A stretch of DNA of 10,686 bases, from the NCBI GenBank assembly GCA_030834765.1, contig JAUQXG010000213.1, positions 1 through 10,686 of the forward strand, given 5' to 3'. The notes under the pieces were generated by a model. The model had not been told where the DNA came from and searched no databases. It worked only from the letters and a program-made list of their open reading frames with translations. Below, piece after piece: positions 7,167-10,686 of this stretch. The DNA is from Lutispora sp. GTDB lineage: Bacteria; Bacillota; Clostridia; Lutisporales; Lutisporaceae. The position numbers and the translations under genes are program-made. Each line of letters begins with the position of its first letter. Position 1 is the stretch's first letter.

Positions 7167-7191
7167 GGCATCTTTGACTTATTATTTTCTT
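7167..7191 (-). repeat. Second copy of the riboswitch 3' segment, downstream of the leader terminator
   Basis: 25 bases matching 7296-7320 with one difference (A at 7181 against G at 7310). The copy sits between the leader terminator and the mntP Shine-Dalgarno. On the minus strand it contains AAGTCAAAGATGCC, so it includes a second version of the 3' strand that closes aptamer stem P1. No second copy of the 5' half of the aptamer is present. Confidence 0.85.
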
Positions 7192-7210
7192 CCACATAGC
7201 TTAGCTTTTC

Positions 7211-7256
7211 TAAAAATAAAAGACTTATGTATAGCAAATTCACTATACATAAGTCT
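7211..7256 (-). terminator. Leader terminator upstream of mntP
   Basis: A perfect 14-bp stem, AGACTTATGTATAG and its complement (arms 7256-7243 and 7234-7221), with an 8-nt loop, followed on the minus strand by TTTATTTTTA. It lies 42 nt after the aptamer and about 90 nt before the start codon, where a transcriptional riboswitch would place its decision hairpin. On the plus strand no T-run follows. Confidence 0.85.
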
Positions 7257-7295
7257 CATTGTTTAAGACAAAGCCAGATAATATTAAATATGCTA

Positions 7296-7320
7296 GGCAT
7301 CTTTGACTTGTTATTTTCTT
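7296..7320 (-). repeat. First copy of the repeated 3' aptamer segment
   Basis: Partner of 7167-7191 (24 of 25 identical, 129 bp apart). This copy is inside the riboswitch candidate and provides the 3' strand of stem P1. It is also half of a 7-bp inverted repeat AGGCATC/GATGCCT (7295-7301 and 7324-7330). Confidence 0.85.
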
Positions 7321-7408
7321 TCTGATGCCTTAATCACATATAAATTATCAGTATGTTGACTATGCCGTGCATAAAAATGCACCAACTACTCCCTTATGGA
7401 ACAAAGAT
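7299..7408 (-). promoter_or_regulatory. yybP-ykoY-type Mn2+ riboswitch aptamer candidate
   Basis: Read on the minus strand: P1 5' strand ATCTTTG (7408-7402), the hallmark GGGAGTAG (7393-7386), hairpin GTGCAT/ATGCAC with a four-base loop (7382-7367), GTCAACA (7360-7354), a stem CTGAT/ATCAG (7351-7347 with 7326-7322), and ACAAGTC running into P1 3' strand CAAAGAT (7305-7299). GGGAGTAG and GTCAACA near the metal site, plus a CAAG at the 3' side of P1, fit the yybP-ykoY family as I recall it. Its ligand is Mn2+, and MntP exporters are a classic target. A promoter lies just upstream and a terminator just downstream. The call rests on motif, structure and gene context, not on a covariance-model search. 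Confidence 0.72.
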
Positions 7409-7430
7409 TATTAATTTAATAACCTTCTAG

Positions 7431-7459
7431 ATTATATTTTATATTTGTACCTTAGTCAA
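7431..7459 (-). promoter_or_regulatory. Sigma-A promoter of the mntP leader
   Basis: On the minus strand TTGACT (7459-7454), exactly 17 nt, then a perfect TATAAT (7436-7431). Transcription should start near 7424, about 16 nt before the aptamer. This is the best housekeeping promoter in the window. Confidence 0.85.
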
Positions 7460-7493
7460 GACTAATATAATAAAAATGATTACTCTATTATTA

Positions 7494-7949
7494 CTATATT
7501 AGTGTTTTTTCCATTCTATACGCTTTCCCAAAGTTTTCATCATCTTCTATATTCATTTTTTTATAGTTAAGTTTTAAATAAAATTCATATGCACTCAAGC
7601 TTGCATAAAGGATTACTGAATCTATACCCGCATTTAAAGCATAGCTTTCAATTTCTCTCATCAACATTACTCCTATGCCCTTTCCATGATAATCCGGATG
7701 AACAAAAACAGTGTAAATTACATTGTCCTCTAAAGCTGATATTCCTATGACTTCTCTTTGGTCAAGAGCTACAATCATATATCTCTTCTCCATGGCATCC
7801 ATTAAATACTCAGGTGTATAGAAGCTTTTCATAAAACCTATTACCTTTTCAGGATAGTCCCTGGAATTTATCTCTATTAAATTCCTCTCTATGATATGAG
7901 ATGCTGCCTCGGCATCTGCCTTCGTGAAGCTCCTTATTTCAATTTCCAT
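7494..7949 (-). CDS. GNAT-family N-acetyltransferase
   Basis: A 151-residue protein with the acetyl-CoA-binding core: the strand VIYTVFVHPDYH followed by the P-loop HGKGIG (88-93) and helix VMLMREIESYA, then a C-terminal ASLSAYEFYLKLNYKK, the usual GNAT beta6-beta7 end. Substrate is unknown; the fold acetylates small molecules, peptides or protein termini. GGAG lies 7 nt upstream of the ATG. It starts only 17 nt after the stop codon of the HD-GYP sensor gene, so the two are very likely co-transcribed. No strong terminator is seen between its stop and the mntP promoter about 35 nt away. Confidence 0.88.
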   Translation of the reverse strand: MEIEIRSFTKADAEAASHIIERNLIEINSRDYPEKVIGFMKSFYTPEYLMDAMEKRYMIVALDQREVIGISALEDNVIYTVFVHPDYHGKGIGVMLMREIESYALNAGIDSVILYASLSAYEFYLKLNYKKMNIEDDENFGKAYRMEKTLI

Positions 7950-7966
7950 ATTAAATCTCCTTGTTT

Positions 7967-9811
7967 TTAGTCAATTGTGCCTTCTTCCAAAAGTCTAATA
8001 AAATGATCTGTGATTTGCTCATCAAACTGACTGGCCTTATTCTTTTTAAGTTCTACAATAGCTTCTGCTTTTGTAAGTGGTACTTTTCTATAAGGTCTAC
8101 TGCTTGTCATAGCATCATAAGAATCAGTAATTGCCATAATCTTGGCCAACTCATCTATTTCATCACCCATCGCTCCGCTGGGATAACCTTTTCCATCCAC
8201 TCTCTCATGATGTTGAAATATGACGATGCCACTTCTATATAAAAACTCTTGCCCTGCCACGATATCAAATCCTACCTTAGGGTGAGTCTGTACGATCCTA
8301 TATTCCTCTTCTGTGAGCTTGCCTTCCTTATTAAGTATAGCAGAATCAATTGCTATTTTCCCTATATCATGGAGCTGCGCTGCAAACTCAAGTATTGTCA
8401 TTTCATCTTCCTGCATTCCCATACTTTTAGCTATAGCCAGAGAATATTCTGTAACTCTCTGACAATGCCCTCCTGTATAGCTGTCCTTCGCTTCTATGGC
8501 TTTTGCCATGGATGTAACTGTATTAAGATAATTAATCTTCAATTTATCAAACAAATTATTCAATTCATCATTCATTGCTATTGTTTCTTCATACAATGAG
8601 GTTATCTCTTCTTTTTGGAATATGATCTCCGTATTCTTTTGCGTAACATCCTCATGCATAGCTGTAGTTTCTTCATACAATGCTTCTATCTCATCTCTCT
8701 GTATCTGCATTTCTTTATTCTTTTCATTGAGATTATATATAAGCTCTCTTATGGTTTTTTGCATATAATCTATGGCTCGAGCAAGAATTCCAATTTCATC
8801 CTTTTTCTTGATGTATATATCTGGTACTGTAAGGGAATAGTCTCCTGCAGCAATGGAGTCCAAATGCTTTGCCGCACTTTTTATAGGGTTTGAAATTTTG
8901 TTGGATACAAACATTGCAAGTGCAAGAAAAAGTATAATCAATGCAATGTATGCTTCTCTTAGATGGGAGTTCAAGGAATTTAGATTTTCCAATATTTCTT
9001 CGTACCTAACTGCTACAGCTAAAGACCAATCGGTTCCTGCCACTGGATAAAAAGCTAAACACTTCTTTTCTCCATTATATGTATAGGTTCCAAATCCCGT
9101 TTCTCCCTTAGTCATACGCTTCTCTAAAGCAACTAGGTCTGCTAAGCTAGCATCTTTTTTTATATTTTCAAAATCGTTATCCATATTAAATACAAGATCT
9201 TTATTTGAATGAGCTATGGTTGTCCCTTTATTGTTTATCATAAAGGCCCTTCCTGTTTTATGCAATAAAATATCATTGGAAATATTGCTAAGTTCATCTC
9301 CATTTCGAAGAGTCATTAATACGCCAGTTACTTCATGATTCTGTTTTATTGGAACTGCATAAACTATTACGAGAGTCCGATCTTCTTTGCTTACTATTGG
9401 ATCAGATACTACCGCTTCACCGCTTAAAGCTTTCTGAAAATAGTCTCTATCCTTTATATTAAGGGTGATGCCATTAGTAGAGGTAGAATTGCCTTCTTTA
9501 TCTGAAATGGCCATCATGATATGACCTTCTCTATGACTTTCTTCATTAAGGATTTCTAATTTCTTATCTAAGGGAATCTGTATATCATTTATACTCTTCA
9601 TGGATGCCAAATGCTCTAATATGCTTAACTGATTCATCAGCCTACTTTCTACTATATGGGCTCCTTGAGCCGCCGATTGCATCATATAATCTCTGGCATT
9701 TTCCACCATTGCTTTTGAAGAAAACACATTGATTATGATGCCAAGGCACACGAATACGGTTAATAGTAGAACAGATATATATATCATTATTCTATTATTC
9801 AGACTTTTCAT
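7967..9811 (-). CDS. Membrane sensor with dCache, HAMP, coiled coil and HD-GYP domain
   Basis: 614 residues. Membrane helix 1 is at about 8-30. An extracytoplasmic dCache sensor follows (about 31-285; Cache signature KDRDYFQKALSGE at 120-132 then YAVPIKQ). Membrane helix 2 is at about 287-303, HAMP at about 304-360, a coiled coil to about 425, and a C-terminal HD-GYP domain (about 430-612). The HD-GYP residues are complete: H449, HDIGK with H481/D482, H510, HHE at 534-536, DGKGYP at 539-544, and D563 in ITDSYDAMTSSRPYR. It is therefore predicted to be an active c-di-GMP phosphodiesterase, linking an external small-molecule signal to c-di-GMP breakdown. The coiled coil contains a tandem repeat with 28-residue period. 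GGGGAG lies 8 nt upstream of the ATG. It heads an operon with the GNAT gene. The ligand is unknown. Confidence 0.93.
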   Translation of the reverse strand: MKSLNNRIMIYISVLLLTVFVCLGIIINVFSSKAMVENARDYMMQSAAQGAHIVESRLMNQLSILEHLASMKSINDIQIPLDKKLEILNEESHREGHIMMAISDKEGNSTSTNGITLNIKDRDYFQKALSGEAVVSDPIVSKEDRTLVIVYAVPIKQNHEVTGVLMTLRNGDELSNISNDILLHKTGRAFMINNKGTTIAHSNKDLVFNMDNDFENIKKDASLADLVALEKRMTKGETGFGTYTYNGEKKCLAFYPVAGTDWSLAVAVRYEEILENLNSLNSHLREAYIALIILFLALAMFVSNKISNPIKSAAKHLDSIAAGDYSLTVPDIYIKKKDEIGILARAIDYMQKTIRELIYNLNEKNKEMQIQRDEIEALYEETTAMHEDVTQKNTEIIFQKEEITSLYEETIAMNDELNNLFDKLKINYLNTVTSMAKAIEAKDSYTGGHCQRVTEYSLAIAKSMGMQEDEMTILEFAAQLHDIGKIAIDSAILNKEGKLTEEEYRIVQTHPKVGFDIVAGQEFLYRSGIVIFQHHERVDGKGYPSGAMGDEIDELAKIMAITDSYDAMTSSRPYRKVPLTKAEAIVELKKNKASQFDEQITDHFIRLLEEGTID

Positions 9812-10091
9812 AGGCTTCGCTCCCCTTACACCTAGTCAATTCTCAGATGAATCTTGATAGGAAAACTTTGTTAATTATGTTTTATTTAATTATACAATAA
9901 ACTTTAGGTAAATAAAATGAATATTCATCAAATTTTATCAATATTTAGCATCTCTCTATGTCATTTATAATTATACTTTAGTTTATGTTATATAAAATGG
10001 CTAATCGGAATGTTCTCCCAGATTAATTGTTTAACCAAATATTTCTTTGTCATATATATGCATTTTACTACATTATTTAGTCAAAAATGGG

Positions 10092-10120
10092 TTGACTTTA
10101 AATGGTATATCTGTTAACAT
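10092..10120 (+). promoter_or_regulatory. Candidate abrB promoter
   Basis: TTGACT (10092-10097), 17-nt spacer, TAACAT (10115-10120). Expected start of transcription is near 10127, about 47 nt before the ATG and just upstream of the Spo0A boxes. A perfect TATAAT at 10150-10155 also exists, but it would start transcription inside the ribosome site and has no matching -35. Confidence 0.6.
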
Positions 10121-10137
10121 TTAATTAGTGATTAATT

Positions 10138-10154
10138 TGTCGAAATTTGTATAA
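10138..10154 (+). promoter_or_regulatory. Tandem Spo0A boxes upstream of abrB
   Basis: TGTCGAA (10138-10144) is an exact match to the 0A-box consensus TGNCGAA. Exactly 10 bp on, TGTATAA (10148-10154) matches five of seven positions. In Bacillus subtilis abrB, two 0A boxes one helical turn apart lie just after the transcription start and mediate repression by phosphorylated Spo0A. The arrangement here is the same relative to the predicted promoter. Confidence 0.7.
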
Positions 10155-10173
10155 TAAAGAAAGGGGAACGAAA

Positions 10174-10419
10174 ATGAAATCAACAGGAATTGTTAGAAAA
10201 GTTGACGAACTAGGAAGAGTCGTAATTCCAATTGAATTAAGAAGAACACTAAACATAGAGGAAAAAGATGCTCTAGAGATCTATGTTGATGGTGAACATA
10301 TAATACTTAAAAAGTATGAGCCAGCTTGCATTTTCTGCGGCAATGCCAAAGATGTTGCTCAATACAAAGGAAAGAATATCTGTCCTAGTTGTATGGCTGA
10401 ATTCAGAAACAGTAAATAA
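10174..10419 (+). CDS. abrB: Transition-state regulator AbrB with C-terminal zinc ribbon
   Basis: An 81-residue DNA-binding protein. Residues 1-48 (MKSTGIVRKVDELGRVVIPI onward, then ELRRTLNIEEKDALEIYVDG and IILKKY) are nearly identical to the N-terminal DNA-binding domain of Bacillus subtilis AbrB, a swapped-hairpin fold that represses post-exponential genes. The C-terminal part differs from the Bacillus protein: it has CIFC (C52, C55) and CPSC (C70, C73), a short zinc ribbon found in clostridial AbrB homologues. The ATG at 10174 is chosen because GGGG (10163-10166) is 7 nt upstream; the longer frame from 10147 would start before the ribosome site. The upstream Spo0A boxes suggest repression at the start of sporulation. 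The gene is monocistronic, with its own terminator. A SpoVT-type paralogue is less likely, given length and sequence. Confidence 0.95.
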   Translation: MKSTGIVRKVDELGRVVIPIELRRTLNIEEKDALEIYVDGEHIILKKYEPACIFCGNAKDVAQYKGKNICPSCMAEFRNSK

Positions 10420-10426
10420 AACAAGT

Positions 10427-10460
10427 AAAATGTCAGGCTGAAAAGTCTGACATTTTTTTT
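10427..10460 (+). terminator. Intrinsic terminator of abrB, bidirectional
   Basis: Stem AAAATGTCAGGC (10427-10438) / GTCTGACATTTT (10445-10456), 12 bp with one G-T wobble, loop TGAAAA, ending in a run of eight T (10453-10460). It lies between convergent genes. On the minus strand it is followed by a T-rich stretch and probably also ends the DUF1858 transcript. Confidence 0.92.
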
Positions 10461-10481
10461 ACTTATCTTATTTAATTTTAT

Positions 10482-10673
10482 TTATTCAATACTATTAAGA
10501 TCTTTTAATAGTTGATCTGCATCAAAACCATGAACCATAGCCGCCTGCTCAACAGACTCGCCTGTAGCTCCTGGGCATGATAGGCAGTGCATACCATATC
10601 TCATAAATATCTCAGCTGTTTTTGGGTTTGCCCTCAAAACTTCAGCGATTGTCATATCCTTTGAAAATGCCAT
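10482..10673 (-). CDS. DUF1858 domain-containing small protein
   Basis: A 63-residue soluble protein made of one DUF1858 domain: DMTIAEVLRANPKTAEIF, then a turn GMHCLSCPGA with a CxxC pair (C30, C33), then ESVEQAAMVHGFDADQLLKDL. The N-terminal half resembles the conserved 'hybrid-cluster protein-associated' disulfide-isomerase-like domain common in anaerobes. The Cys pair suggests a redox or metal role, but the function is unknown. Family length is about 60-70 residues, so it is complete. AGGAGG (10686-10681) lies 7 nt before the ATG and is the last base pairs of the window. Convergent with abrB; no neighbour further upstream is visible. Confidence 0.9.
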   Translation of the reverse strand: MAFSKDMTIAEVLRANPKTAEIFMRYGMHCLSCPGATGESVEQAAMVHGFDADQLLKDLNSIE

Positions 10674-10686
10674 TGTTTTTCCTCCT

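Larger units (their letters stand above)
9812..10173. other. Divergent intergenic region between the HD-GYP sensor and abrB
   Basis: About 360 AT-rich bases with no gene. The right end holds the abrB promoter and Spo0A boxes (listed). A perfect 12-bp palindrome ATGAATATTCAT is at 9917-9928, about 105 bp upstream of the sensor gene, a possible operator. AGTCAA (10079-10084) and TTGACT (10092-10097) form back-to-back -35-like elements. The minus-facing one has only a weak -10 (CATATA, 18 nt away), so the sensor promoter remains uncertain. No c-di-GMP riboswitch motif was seen. Confidence 0.5.

Noticed and set aside
7167..7330. Insertion of a small mobile element flanked by direct repeats
   Set aside because: One repeat copy is an integral part of the riboswitch aptamer and the segment between them is the leader terminator. 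There are no terminal inverted repeats or target duplications.
8249..8599. Plus-strand 116-residue reading frame inside the HD-GYP gene
   Set aside because: It is antisense to a well-conserved domain, has no ribosome site, and its Cys/Phe/Tyr-rich product is typical of a shadow frame.
9841..9900. Rex-type operator around TTGTTAATTATG
   Set aside because: The right half-site TTAACAA is absent; the similarity is due to AT-richness.
9812..10090. c-di-GMP riboswitch in the leader of the HD-GYP gene
   Set aside because: Neither class I nor class II conserved core sequences are present on the minus strand.

Overview
The window is low-GC, AT-rich DNA that looks like the chromosome of an anaerobic, spore-forming member of the Clostridia. 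Four things point there: an [FeFe]-hydrogenase-type protein, an AbrB with a clostridial-style C-terminal zinc ribbon and a Spo0A-box pair upstream, a DUF1858 protein, and a lipoprotein ApbE divergent from a type-II NADH dehydrogenase. No mobile element, CRISPR array, tRNA or rRNA was seen.

Left part (1-4080). The 5' end of a type-II NADH dehydrogenase gene runs off the left edge on the minus strand. Facing away from it, after about 420 bp of AT-rich DNA, is a plus-strand set: a lipoprotein FAD:protein FMN transferase (ApbE/FmnB type), a long-chain polyprenyl diphosphate synthase, and a monomeric [FeFe]-hydrogenase-like protein with the variant motif TSCCCP. A strong terminator closes the set. 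NDH-2, FmnB-like and DmkB-like genes together recall the flavin-based extracellular electron transfer (FLEET) locus of Listeria. The other FLEET genes, if present, would lie beyond the left edge.

Middle part (4081-7500). An intergenic region carries a compact, GC-richer stretch with a closing stem and a perfect 9-bp hairpin, probably an unassigned structured RNA. Next comes a minus-strand pair (pyridoxamine-phosphate-oxidase-fold protein, then CCA tRNA nucleotidyltransferase). After that is mntP, a manganese exporter with a 300-nt leader. The leader has a near-perfect sigma-A promoter, a yybP-ykoY-type (Mn2+) riboswitch candidate and an intrinsic terminator. The 3' quarter of the aptamer is repeated almost exactly downstream of that terminator.

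Right part (7494-10686). A minus-strand two-gene operon encodes a membrane sensor (dCache-HAMP-coiled coil-HD-GYP, a predicted c-di-GMP phosphodiesterase) and a GNAT acetyltransferase. Divergent from it is abrB, the transition-state regulator, with a consensus Spo0A box and a second weaker box exactly one helical turn away. A bidirectional terminator separates abrB from a convergent DUF1858 gene at the right edge.

Several start codons were moved from the longest reading frame to the one that fits a Shine-Dalgarno sequence (NDH-2, ApbE, PNPOx-like, AbrB). For the hydrogenase, the best Shine-Dalgarno points to a non-standard AUA codon.
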